From Pseudoruegeria aquimaris (GTDB taxonomy: Bacteria; Pseudomonadota; Alphaproteobacteria; Rhodobacterales; Rhodobacteraceae), in NCBI RefSeq assembly GCF_900172235.1, contig NZ_FWFQ01000011.1, forward strand, positions 1-64,000: a stretch of 64,000 nt of DNA, in the 5' to 3' direction. Positions 35,745-44,103 of the stretch are shown here, one piece after another; positions within the stretch are counted from its first letter, which is position 1; every line of letters begins with the position of its first letter. The position numbers and the translations under genes were made by a program. The notes beneath the pieces are model-generated. The model made no database searches. It was not told where the DNA came from and worked only from the letters and a program-made list of their open reading frames with translations.

Positions 35745-36631
35745 TGCTCCGCCTCCCGTTGCTTCTGCTCGTTGCGCTGGAACAGCACGATCGGGATCAC
35801 GAGGATCAGCAGCAGCACCACCGCCACCGCCGAGGCCACCGGCCAGTCGCGGTTGGAGAAGAACTCCTCCCACAGCACCTTGCCGATCATCAGCGTGCGC
35901 GAGCCGCCCAGCAGCGAGGGGATCACGAATTCGCCGATGGTGGGAATGAACACGAGGAAGGAGCCTGCGATCACGCCGGGCCTGGCCAGCGGCACCGTGA
36001 TCAGCCAGAAGGCCTGAAGCCGCGAGCAGCCCAGATCCTCGGCGGCTTCCAGCAGGCTTCCGTCGATGCGTTCGAGCGAAGCGTAGATCGGCAGGATCAT
36101 GAACGGCAGGTAGGTGTAGATGATCCCGATGTAGACGGCCTTGTTGGTGTTCAGGATTTGCAGCGGTTCGGAGATGATGCCGATGGTCATCAGGAACTGG
36201 TTGAGCAGCCCCTCCGTGGACAGGATGCCGATCCAGGCGTAGACGCGGATCAGGAAGGAGGTCCAGAACGGCAGGATCACCAGCATCATCAGCGTCGGGC
36301 GCCAGCTTTCACTGGCGTTGGCCATGCCGTAGGCGATGGGAAAGCCCACAAGAAGGCAGCCCAGCGTGGAAAACAGCGCGATCTGCAACGAGGACAGGTA
36401 GGCCCTCCAATAGAGATCGTCCTGCGTGAGCCAGACGAAATTATCGAAATCCAGCTCCGCGAAGAGCGCCTTGATGCCGGCCCAGCCCTCCGACAGGTCG
36501 AGCGTGGGCGTGTAGGGCGGAATGGCCAGCGCGGCATCGGAGAGCGAAATCTTGAAGACGATCCCGAAGGGCACCAGGAACAGCGCCAGCAGCCAGAGGT
36601 AGGGAACGGCGATGAGGGTGAAACGGCGCAT
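35741..36631 (-). CDS. potB: Spermidine/putrescine ABC transporter permease PotB
   Basis: This permease of 296 residues has six membrane segments and an EAA motif (LLEAAEDLGCSRLQAFWLITVPL). It is encoded nine bases after potA and overlaps potC. Order and length match Pot-type importers. Confidence 0.9.
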   Translation of the reverse strand: MRRFTLIAVPYLWLLALFLVPFGIVFKISLSDAALAIPPYTPTLDLSEGWAGIKALFAELDFDNFVWLTQDDLYWRAYLSSLQIALFSTLGCLLVGFPIAYGMANASESWRPTLMMLVILPFWTSFLIRVYAWIGILSTEGLLNQFLMTIGIISEPLQILNTNKAVYIGIIYTYLPFMILPIYASLERIDGSLLEAAEDLGCSRLQAFWLITVPLARPGVIAGSFLVFIPTIGEFVIPSLLGGSRTLMIGKVLWEEFFSNRDWPVASAVAVVLLLILVIPIVLFQRNEQKQREAEQ

Positions 36632-36640
36632 CGCTTGCCC

Positions 36641-37780
36641 TCAGTTCGCCAGCAGGACGCCGGCCGTCGCCGTCCAGGACAGCCACACGCTGTCTTCCCA
36701 GGTGAAGCTGCGGCGGGAGATGCGGCGATCGTTCGCCGTCTGCGCCTTGATGATCACGCCGCCGGGCAGCTCCACGTGGTAGGTGGAGATGTTGCCGAGG
36801 TAGGCGATGTCGAGGATCTTGCCCTGCACCGCGTTGGGCCTGTCGGCGGGCTTCTCCGCCGAAATGGCCACCTTCTCGGGGCGGATGGCAAAGAAGCATC
36901 GGTCCCCGGCGCCCAGTTCGGTGGCCGATTGCACGGAGAGCGCCGGCTGCCCTTCCGCCCAGGCCACCGTATAGGCGCCCTCGCCGGCGGGCTGGGCCGT
37001 GCCTTCGATGATGTTCACGTCGCCGATGAAATCGGCAACGTAGGTGGAATTCGGGGTTTCGTAGATGCGGCCGGGGGTATCGACCTGCACGAGCAGACCG
37101 TCGTTCATCACTGCGATGCGGCTGGCCACGGTCATGGCTTCTTCCTGGTCGTGGGTCACGATCACGAAGGTGGTGCCGGTGCGCTCCTGGATGTCCATCA
37201 GTTCGAACTGGGTCTCGGTGCGCAGCTTCTTGTCGAGCGCGCCCAGCGGTTCATCGAGCAGCAGCAGCTTGGGCGCCTTGGCGAGTGCGCGCGCCAGAGC
37301 CACGCGCTGGCGCTGGCCGCCGGAAATCTGGTGCGGCTTGCGCCCCGCGAACTTGCCCAGCCGCGTGAGCTTGAGCATCTCTTCCACCCGGCCCGCGATC
37401 TCGGATTTCGGCATGTCCGAACGCTTCAGGCCGAAGGCGATGTTGTCGTAGACGGTGAGGTGCGGAAACAGCGCGTAGGACTGGAACATCATGTTCACCG
37501 GGCGCTTGTTCGGCGGCACGGGCGCGATGTCCTGCCCGCCAAGGAGGATCTTGCCCTCGGTCGGCGTCTCGAAACCGCCGAGCATCCGCATCATCGTCGT
37601 CTTGCCGCAGCCCGAGGGGCCGAGCAGCGCGAAGAACTCGCGCTCGTAGATGTCCAGCGAGAGGTTGTCGATCGCGGTGAACTCGCCGAAGCGTTTCGTC
37701 ACGTTCTGAAACTGGATCAGGGGTTTAGCGGCCGGCTCGTTCCAGGGTTCGAACACCGGGCGGGGTGCGACTTGCGCCAT
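36641..37780 (-). CDS. potA: Polyamine ABC transporter ATP-binding protein PotA
   Basis: The 379-residue protein has Walker A GPSGCGKTTMM (about 55), signature SGGQRQRVALARAL and Walker B LLLLDEPLGALD. A C-terminal TOBE regulatory domain (about 290-370) is present. These fit the PotA/PotG group of polyamine importers. A long hairpin separates it from the binding-protein gene. Confidence 0.92.
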   Translation of the reverse strand: MAQVAPRPVFEPWNEPAAKPLIQFQNVTKRFGEFTAIDNLSLDIYEREFFALLGPSGCGKTTMMRMLGGFETPTEGKILLGGQDIAPVPPNKRPVNMMFQSYALFPHLTVYDNIAFGLKRSDMPKSEIAGRVEEMLKLTRLGKFAGRKPHQISGGQRQRVALARALAKAPKLLLLDEPLGALDKKLRTETQFELMDIQERTGTTFVIVTHDQEEAMTVASRIAVMNDGLLVQVDTPGRIYETPNSTYVADFIGDVNIIEGTAQPAGEGAYTVAWAEGQPALSVQSATELGAGDRCFFAIRPEKVAISAEKPADRPNAVQGKILDIAYLGNISTYHVELPGGVIIKAQTANDRRISRRSFTWEDSVWLSWTATAGVLLAN

Positions 37781-37800
37781 GTCTGCCTCGAAAATTGAAA

Positions 37801-37830
37801 CGGCCCCGCCCCTTTCCCGGGGCGGGGCCG
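37801..37830 (-). terminator. Strong hairpin between potF and potA
   Basis: CGGCCCCGCCCC (37801-37812) pairs perfectly with GGGGCGGGGCCG (37819-37830), giving a 12-bp stem. On the transcribed (minus) strand it is followed by TTTCAATTTT. It likely stops most transcripts, or protects the 3' end of potF mRNA, giving more binding protein than transporter. Confidence 0.7.
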
Positions 37831-37840
37831 CATGTTTGGG

Positions 37841-38932
37841 TCAGGAACCGGATTTCACCTTCGTCCAGAGGCGCGTCACCACGCGCTGGACCTTCGGCCC
37901 GTAGGGCGAGGTGGTGTAGAGGTTCTTCAGCGTCTCCTCGTCCGGGTAGATCGCGACGTCACCGATCACATCCTCTTCGAGGAACTCCTGCGACGCCTTG
38001 TTGCCGTTGGCGTAGTAGACGTAGTTGGAGGCGGCCGCCATGTTCTCGGCGTCCATGATGAAGTTGAGGAACTTGTGGGCGCCGTCCGGGTTCGGCGCAT
38101 CGGCCGGAATGGCCATCTGGTCGAACCACATCAGCGCGCCTTCCTTCGGCGCGTAGTATTCGATGGTCACGCCGTTGTCGGCCTCGTCAGCGCGATCCCG
38201 GGCCTGCAGGATGTCACCGGACCACCCAAAGGCGACGCAGATGTCACCGTTGGCGAGTGCGGAGATATACTCGGAAGAGTGGAACTTCAGCACGTTCGGC
38301 GCCATCGCGGTGAGCACGGGCTCCGTCTTGGCGATCACGTCCGGGTCCTGGCTGTCGGGATCCTCGCCGAGGTAGGCGAGCGCGGCCGGGATGACTTCCA
38401 CCGGCGCATCCAGAATGTGCACGCCGCAGGACTTCAGCTTCTCCATGTTGGCCGGATCGAAGATCAGCGCCAGCGAATCCACCGGGGCGTCCTCGCCCAG
38501 CACTTCGGCCACCTTCTCGGCATTGATGCCGAGGCCCGTGGTGCCCCACATGTAATTGATGGAGTACTTGTTGCCCGGGTCGTATTTGGCGGTGCGTTCC
38601 TTGATCACGTCCCAGAGGTTCACGGCGTTGGGCAGCTTGGAGAAATCCAGCGGCTGGAACACGCCGGCGGTGATCTGGCGCTGCAGGAAGGTGCCGGAGG
38701 GCACCACCACGTCGTAACCGGTGGAGCCGGCGAGCAGCTTGGTTTCCAGCACCTCGTTGGAGTCGAAGACGTCGTAGATCAGCTTGATCCCGGTCTCCTT
38801 CTCGAACTTCGTCAGCAGGGATTCGTCGATGTAGTCCGACCAGTTGTAGACACGGACCTCTTCGGCGAAGGCCGCGCCCGCGCCGACGGCAAGGGCCAGA
38901 GCGGCTGGGACGAGTGTTTTCTTCATGTTCAT
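37841..38932 (-). CDS. potF: Putrescine/spermidine-binding periplasmic protein (PotD/PotF family)
   Basis: The 363-residue protein has a signal peptide (about 1-23, ending AFA) and the PotD/PotF start VRVYNWSDYIDESLLTKFEKETG. DVVVPSGTFLQRQI and VAFGWSGDILQARDRA are ligand-site regions of this family. It is first in the leftward operon. Putrescine as ligand is inferred from the catabolic genes around it. Confidence 0.9.
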   Translation of the reverse strand: MNMKKTLVPAALALAVGAGAAFAEEVRVYNWSDYIDESLLTKFEKETGIKLIYDVFDSNEVLETKLLAGSTGYDVVVPSGTFLQRQITAGVFQPLDFSKLPNAVNLWDVIKERTAKYDPGNKYSINYMWGTTGLGINAEKVAEVLGEDAPVDSLALIFDPANMEKLKSCGVHILDAPVEVIPAALAYLGEDPDSQDPDVIAKTEPVLTAMAPNVLKFHSSEYISALANGDICVAFGWSGDILQARDRADEADNGVTIEYYAPKEGALMWFDQMAIPADAPNPDGAHKFLNFIMDAENMAAASNYVYYANGNKASQEFLEEDVIGDVAIYPDEETLKNLYTTSPYGPKVQRVVTRLWTKVKSGS

Positions 38933-38980
38933 CTCCCGATGTTGAACTCAGGGGCTTGGTTGCCCCTTTCCTTTTTTCGC

Positions 38981-39003
38981 ATTTTGATCAAAAATCAGAT
39001 CAC
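38981..39003. promoter_or_regulatory. Candidate GntR operator, leftward side
   Basis: ATTTTGATCAAAAT (38981-38994) is a perfect 14-bp palindrome, followed at once by a second half-like ATCAGATCAC. It lies between potF and the GntR gene, upstream of both. The same TTTGATCAAA core recurs on the other side of the GntR gene. Confidence 0.65.
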
Positions 39004-39084
39004 AAGGCAATATGATATTTGCAGGCGGGCCAGCGCGATGCAAACATGTGCCAAGAAACGGATTTCGGATCGATACGGGACAGC

Positions 39085-39753
39085 ATGTTAAAAGAGATGG
39101 CCGAAACGACAAGAAAAATCCCGGCGCACGAGATCGTCTACCGGCAGATCCGGGAGATGATTCTCTTCGGCGATCTCGCCCCCGCGCAGCCCGTCACCAT
39201 CCAGGGCCTCGCCGAAGCGCTTTCGGCGGGAATGACGCCGATCCGCGAAGCCCTGCGCCGCCTGACGGCCGAAGGCGCCCTTCTGCCGCTTGGGAACCGC
39301 CGCATCAGCGTGCCCGAACTGACGCTCGAAGACCTTGAGCAACTGGCCTTCCTGCGCCTGCACGTCGAGCCGGAACTGGCGCGCCAAGCGGCTACAAACA
39401 TTGACGCAGAGGGTGTTTCCGCCCTGCGCGCCATCGACGACCGACTCAACGATGCCATCGATGCGGGCGACGTGGGCGGCCACCTGCGCCACAACCACGC
39501 CTTCCACATGCACCTCTACGGCTTCGCGCAGGCACCGATCCTGCTTTCCGCCGCCGAGGCGCTCTGGCTGCGCGCAGGCCCGTCGCTGCGGGTGGTCTGC
39601 GGCCGCCACGGCACAGCCAACCTGCCCGACAAGCACGACGAGGCCCTGCTGGCACTGGCCGAAGGCGATCCGGCGACGGTCTGCGCCGCGATCCGGCAGG
39701 ACATCCGCCAGGGGCTCGAACAGATCCGGCAGACTTTGAGTGCCGAGATTTGA
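39085..39753 (+). CDS. GntR family transcriptional regulator (FCD ligand domain)
   Basis: The 222-residue protein has an N-terminal winged helix (about 12-75; IVYRQIREMILFGDLAPAQPV, GMTPIREALRRLTAEGAL). An all-helical FCD effector domain (about 85-215) has LRLHVEPELARQA and a metal-site-like HNHAFHMHLY. It lies between the two polyamine arms, with palindromes on both sides, so it is probably their regulator, perhaps responding to putrescine or a breakdown product. The start is uncertain: ATG 39046 is also possible. Confidence 0.82.
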   Translation: MLKEMAETTRKIPAHEIVYRQIREMILFGDLAPAQPVTIQGLAEALSAGMTPIREALRRLTAEGALLPLGNRRISVPELTLEDLEQLAFLRLHVEPELARQAATNIDAEGVSALRAIDDRLNDAIDAGDVGGHLRHNHAFHMHLYGFAQAPILLSAAEALWLRAGPSLRVVCGRHGTANLPDKHDEALLALAEGDPATVCAAIRQDIRQGLEQIRQTLSAEI

Positions 39754-39791
39754 TCAAAACCGTTTGACAGGATTTTTTTTGATCATATTCT
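39749..39791 (+). promoter_or_regulatory. Promoter with overlapping GntR operators, rightward arm
   Basis: TTTGATCAAA (39749-39758) overlaps the GntR stop codon. A TTGACA -35 box (39764-39769) and a TATTCT -10 box (39786-39791), 16 bases apart, follow. TTTTGATCATA lies between and over the -10. A protein bound here would block RNA polymerase. The layout predicts repression of the rightward arm. Confidence 0.65.
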
Positions 39792-39894
39792 GACGGCAAG
39801 CTGAGGCTCCGGCTCAAAAACCGGGCGAAATGAAAAGCGCCCGCACGGCCGGCCGACGAATCAGCACACGCAACCCGCAACCAACAGGTGCCTT

Positions 39895-41259
39895 GTGACC
39901 ACTGACTGGACACAATCGCTTCCCGAGGCGTTCCGCGCCTATCAGGGGGAAAGCCGGATCGAAGAGGTGGAATGCATCATTCCCGATCTCACCGGCATGT
40001 CGCGCGGCAAATCCATGCCGTTCTACAAGTTCTCCCCGGACAGCACGTTCTTCCTGCCCATCTCCCTCTTCTACCAGACGATCACCGGCGAATACGTGGA
40101 CATCGCCGAGATCCCGAACCAGTGGACGGAGATCGACATCCGCCTCAAGCCCGACATGGCCACCGCCTCCGCCGTGCCCTGGGCCGATGACGTCACGCTG
40201 CAGGTGATCAACGATCTGGAGATGCGCGACGGCACCCCGCTGGCCATCGCGCCCCGCAACGTGCTCAAGCGCGTGCTGGCGCTCTACCGCGCGAGGGGGT
40301 GGGAGCCCGTGGTGGCCCCGGAGCTGGAGTTCTATCTCACCAAGCCCAACGTCGATCCGAACGAGCCGATCGAACCCCCGGTGGGGCGCACCGGGCGCAA
40401 GGGCGCCGGGCGGCAGGCCTACTCCATGGTCGCGGTGGACGAATACGGCCCGGTGATCGACACGATCTACGATTTCGCCGAGGCGCAGGGGCTGGAGCTG
40501 GACACGCTGATCCAGGAAGGCGGCGCGGGCCAGATCGAGATCAACCTGCTGCACGGCGATCCGCTGACGCTGGCGGACCAGGTGTTCTACTGCAAGCGCG
40601 CGATCCGCGAGGCGGCCCTGAAGAACGGCACCTTCGCCACCTTCATGGCCAAACCCATGCGCGACGAGCCCGGCAGCGCGATGCACATCCACCAGAGCGT
40701 CGTGGACGCGAATACCGGGCGCAACATCTTTTCCAACGCCGACGGCAGCCCGACCGAGGCCTTCTTCCACTTCATCGGTGGCAGCCAGAAATACCTGATG
40801 CACGTGATGCCCCTGCTGGCGCCCTACGTGAACAGCTACCGCCGCTTCACCGCCGGCCAGAGCGCCCCGACCAACCTCGAATGGGGCGCCGACAACCGCA
40901 CCACCGGCCTGCGCATCCCCACCTCGGGGCCCGAGGCGCGCCGGGTGGAGAACCGCGTGATCGGCATCGACTGCAACCCCTACCTCGCCATCGCCGCCTC
41001 ACTGGCCTGTGGCTACCTCGGCATGGAGCAGGCCGTCGCCCCGCGCCCCGAGGTGAGCGGCGAAGTCTATGCCGGCGAAGCCGAACTGCCCGACAACCTC
41101 GGCGACGCGCTCGACCTCTTCGAGGAGGAAGCGGCCGTCAAGGAAGTGCTGGGGCGCGAGTTCTGCGCCCTCTTCGACGCGATCAAACGCGCCGAACTCG
41201 AGGAATTCAAACGCGAAATCTCCCCCTGGGAGCGCGAACACCTTCTGCTGAACGTCTGA
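39895..41259 (+). CDS. Glutamine synthetase family protein, gamma-glutamylputrescine synthetase-like (second copy)
   Basis: This 454-residue paralog of the 33586-34929 protein has HIHQSVVDANTGRNIF, PYVNSYRRF and the GS ATP/glutamate-site EWGADNRTTGLRIP. It begins at GTG 39895, about 100 bases after the promoter. With the downstream aminotransferase, oxidase and aldehyde dehydrogenase it would form a full putrescine-to-GABA/succinate route. Confidence 0.86.
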   Translation: MTTDWTQSLPEAFRAYQGESRIEEVECIIPDLTGMSRGKSMPFYKFSPDSTFFLPISLFYQTITGEYVDIAEIPNQWTEIDIRLKPDMATASAVPWADDVTLQVINDLEMRDGTPLAIAPRNVLKRVLALYRARGWEPVVAPELEFYLTKPNVDPNEPIEPPVGRTGRKGAGRQAYSMVAVDEYGPVIDTIYDFAEAQGLELDTLIQEGGAGQIEINLLHGDPLTLADQVFYCKRAIREAALKNGTFATFMAKPMRDEPGSAMHIHQSVVDANTGRNIFSNADGSPTEAFFHFIGGSQKYLMHVMPLLAPYVNSYRRFTAGQSAPTNLEWGADNRTTGLRIPTSGPEARRVENRVIGIDCNPYLAIAASLACGYLGMEQAVAPRPEVSGEVYAGEAELPDNLGDALDLFEEEAAVKEVLGREFCALFDAIKRAELEEFKREISPWEREHLLLNV

Positions 41260-41285
41260 TCATCCACAGGCCGGAGACCACCAAG

Positions 41286-42683
41286 ATGAACATGATCTCG
41301 AACCACCTTCCCACCGAGGAACTGCAGGCACTGGACGCCGCCCACCACATGCACCCCTTCACCGCCGGTGCCGATCTTGCCAGGAAAGGCGCCCGGGTCA
41401 TCACCCGCGCCAAGGGCGTGACGCTGACCGACAGCAACGGCGTAGACATCCTCGACGGCATGGCCGGGCTTTGGTGCGTGAACATCGGCTACGGCCGCGA
41501 CAGCATCGCCGAGGTGGCCGCGCGCCAGCTCAAGGAACTGCCCTACTACAACACTTTCTTCCAGACGACCCACGTTCCGGCCATCGCGCTGGCCCAGAAG
41601 CTGGCCGAGATGGCGCCGGGCGATCTGAACCACGTGTTCTACGCCTCCGGCGGCTCCGACGCCAACGACACCAACGTCCGCCTCGTGCGCCACTACTGGG
41701 CGGCCAAGGGCAAGCCCGAGAAGAAGGTGATCATCAGCCGCAGGAACGCCTACCACGGCTCCACCATGGCCGGCGCAAGCCTCGGCGGGATGCAGCCGAT
41801 GCACGCCCAGGGCGGCCTGCCCATCGCCGACATCGTGCACATCGGCCAGCCCAACTGGTGGGCCGAGGGCGGCGACATGAGCCCCGAGGAATTCGGCCTC
41901 GCCCGCGCGCGCGAACTGGAAGCGAAGATCGCCGAGCTGGGCGAGGACAAGGTTGCCGCCTTCATCGCCGAGCCGATCCAGGGTGCGGGCGGCGTGATCA
42001 TCCCGCCCTCCACCTACTGGCCCGAGATCCAGCGCATCTGCGACGCCCACGAGATCCTGCTGATCGCCGACGAGGTGATCTGCGGCTTCGGGCGCACCGG
42101 CAACATGTTCGGCTCCCAGACCTACGACATCCGCCCCGACATCATGACGATCGCCAAGGGCCTCTCCTCCGGCTATGCGCCCATCGGCGGCTCGCTGGTG
42201 AGCGACGAGGTGGCCAACACGGTCGCCGAGGCCGGCGATTTCAACCACGGCTACACCTACTCCGGCCACCCGGTCTCCTGCGCGGTGGCGCTGGAGAACC
42301 TGCGCATCATCGAGGATGAGAAGCTGGTCGAAAACGTCTCCACCCACACCGGCCCCTACCTCGCCGAGAAATGGGCGCAGCTGGCGGATCACCCGCTCGT
42401 GGGCGAAGCCAAGATCGTGGGCTTCATGGGCTCGCTCGCGATGACCCCCGACAAGGCCTCCCGCGCCGCTTTCGCCGCCGGCGCCGGCACTGCCGGCCTG
42501 ATCTGCCGCGATCACTGCTTCGCCAACCAGCTGGTGATGCGCCATGTGGGCGACCGCATGATCATCGCCCCGCCGCTGATCCTGCAGAAGAGCGACGTGG
42601 ACACGCTGATCGAACGCGCCGTGAAATCGCTGGACCAGACCCACGCCAAGCTGAAGGCCGAGGGCCTGATGGTGGCCGCATAA
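41286..42683 (+). CDS. Class III aminotransferase, putrescine/polyamine-pyruvate type
   Basis: The 465-residue PLP enzyme has ADEVICGFGRTG and the cofactor lysine in MTIAKGLSSGYAP (Lys291). It resembles SpuC-type putrescine:pyruvate aminotransferases of the omega-amino acid group. It would convert putrescine (or a glutamylated form) to an aldehyde. I start it at ATG 41286, 26 bases after the ligase gene, not at upstream in-frame codons. Confidence 0.85.
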   Translation: MNMISNHLPTEELQALDAAHHMHPFTAGADLARKGARVITRAKGVTLTDSNGVDILDGMAGLWCVNIGYGRDSIAEVAARQLKELPYYNTFFQTTHVPAIALAQKLAEMAPGDLNHVFYASGGSDANDTNVRLVRHYWAAKGKPEKKVIISRRNAYHGSTMAGASLGGMQPMHAQGGLPIADIVHIGQPNWWAEGGDMSPEEFGLARARELEAKIAELGEDKVAAFIAEPIQGAGGVIIPPSTYWPEIQRICDAHEILLIADEVICGFGRTGNMFGSQTYDIRPDIMTIAKGLSSGYAPIGGSLVSDEVANTVAEAGDFNHGYTYSGHPVSCAVALENLRIIEDEKLVENVSTHTGPYLAEKWAQLADHPLVGEAKIVGFMGSLAMTPDKASRAAFAAGAGTAGLICRDHCFANQLVMRHVGDRMIIAPPLILQKSDVDTLIERAVKSLDQTHAKLKAEGLMVAA

Positions 42684-42710
42684 GCACGGGGGGCAGCACC
42701 TGCCGGGGGC

Positions 42711-42740
42711 AGGCAGGCGCTGCCCGGCATGCCACCGGGC
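42711..42740. repeat. REP-like G+C-rich intergenic repeat, copy A
   Basis: The core GCGCTGCCCGGC-x-TGCC-x-CCGGGC lies between the aminotransferase and oxidase genes. It can fold into CCCGG/CCGGG hairpins. Related copies occur at 45632-45667 and 55866-55899. Confidence 0.6.
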
Positions 42741-42765
42741 AGACTGAAAGATACAGAGGCACGCA

Positions 42766-44070
42766 ATGCTCGACATCCTGACCGCCAACGACAAGCCCGG
42801 CAGCTACCCCAAGAGCTGGTATGCCGACAGCGCCCGGCACCTGCCACCATTCGATCCCGCCCGCGGCGAACTCTCCTGCGACGTCTGCGTGGTCGGCGCC
42901 GGGTTCACCGGGCTTTCCGCCGCGCTGCATCTTGCGAAAGCCGGCTACGACGTGATCCTGCTCGACGCCCAGCGCGTGGGCTTCGGCGCCTCGGGGCGCA
43001 ACGGCGGACAGGTCGGCACCGGGCAGCGCGTGGAACAGGACGAACTGGAGGCCATGGTCGGCAAGGCCCATGCCCGCACCCTCTGGGATCTCTCGCTGGA
43101 AAGCGTCGACCTCGTGAAGGCGCTGATCGCCGAGGGAGACATGGACACGGAATTCGTGCCCGGCATCCTCCACGCCGACCACCGCGCCCGCTACGTGCCC
43201 CACAGCAGGGCCTACGCGGAGAAGCTGCAGGCGGAATACGGCTACGACAAGATCCGCGCCATCGGCCCCGACGAGATCCGCGCGCTGGTGGACAGCCCCG
43301 CCTACCACGGCGGCACCCTCGACATGGGCGGCGGCCACATCCACCCCCTGCGCTACGCCTTCGGGCTGGCCCGGATGGCGCAGGCCGCCGGGGTGCGCAT
43401 CTTCGAAGGCAGCAAGGTGGACGGCATCGACATGGGCGAGCCCGCGCGGGTCTCGACGCGCGAAGCCCGGATCACCGCCCGTTACGTCGTGCTGGGCTGC
43501 AACGGCTATCTCGGCGATCTGGACGGCCAGGTGGCCGCGCGGGTCATGCCGATCAACAACTACATCATCGCCACCGAGCCGATGAGCCCGGAAGCGGCGG
43601 AAAAGCTGATCGCGGGCAACCACGCGGTGGCCGACAGCAAGTTCGTCATCAACTACTTCCGCTTCTCCGAGGATCGCTGCCTGCTCTTCGGCGGCACCGA
43701 AAGCTACGGCTACCGCTTCCCAACCGACATCGCCGCGAAGGTGCGCCGGCCGATGCTGGAGATCTTCCCGCAGCTCGAGCAGACCCGGATCGACTACGCC
43801 TGGGGCGGCACGCTGGGAATCACCATGAACCGCATGCCCCACTTCGCCCGCCTGCGCGGGCACGTGCTCTCGGCCAGCGGCTATTCCGGCCACGGCGTCG
43901 CCATGGCGACGCTGGGAGGCAAGCTTGCGGCGGAAACGATACAGGGGCAGGCCGAGCGCTTCGATATCATGGCGCAGGTGCCAACCCGGCGCTTCCCCGG
44001 CGGCGTCGCCATGCGGCACCCGCTGCTGGTGCTGGCGATGGTCTACTACGCGCTGCGCGACAAACTCTGA
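42766..44070 (+). CDS. FAD-dependent oxidase, gamma-glutamylputrescine oxidase-like (second copy)
   Basis: The 434-residue DAO-family flavoprotein has VVGAGFTGLSAALHLA (about 44-59), GASGRNGGQVGTGQR and a C-terminal SGYSGHGVAMATLGG. It is closer in layout to E. coli PuuB than the minus-strand copy. It acts on an amine or glutamyl-amine, giving aldehyde for the next enzyme. Confidence 0.84.
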   Translation: MLDILTANDKPGSYPKSWYADSARHLPPFDPARGELSCDVCVVGAGFTGLSAALHLAKAGYDVILLDAQRVGFGASGRNGGQVGTGQRVEQDELEAMVGKAHARTLWDLSLESVDLVKALIAEGDMDTEFVPGILHADHRARYVPHSRAYAEKLQAEYGYDKIRAIGPDEIRALVDSPAYHGGTLDMGGGHIHPLRYAFGLARMAQAAGVRIFEGSKVDGIDMGEPARVSTREARITARYVVLGCNGYLGDLDGQVAARVMPINNYIIATEPMSPEAAEKLIAGNHAVADSKFVINYFRFSEDRCLLFGGTESYGYRFPTDIAAKVRRPMLEIFPQLEQTRIDYAWGGTLGITMNRMPHFARLRGHVLSASGYSGHGVAMATLGGKLAAETIQGQAERFDIMAQVPTRRFPGGVAMRHPLLVLAMVYYALRDKL

Positions 44071-44103
44071 ACTCACCCAAACCGACAAACAAGGGAGGGT
44101 TGC

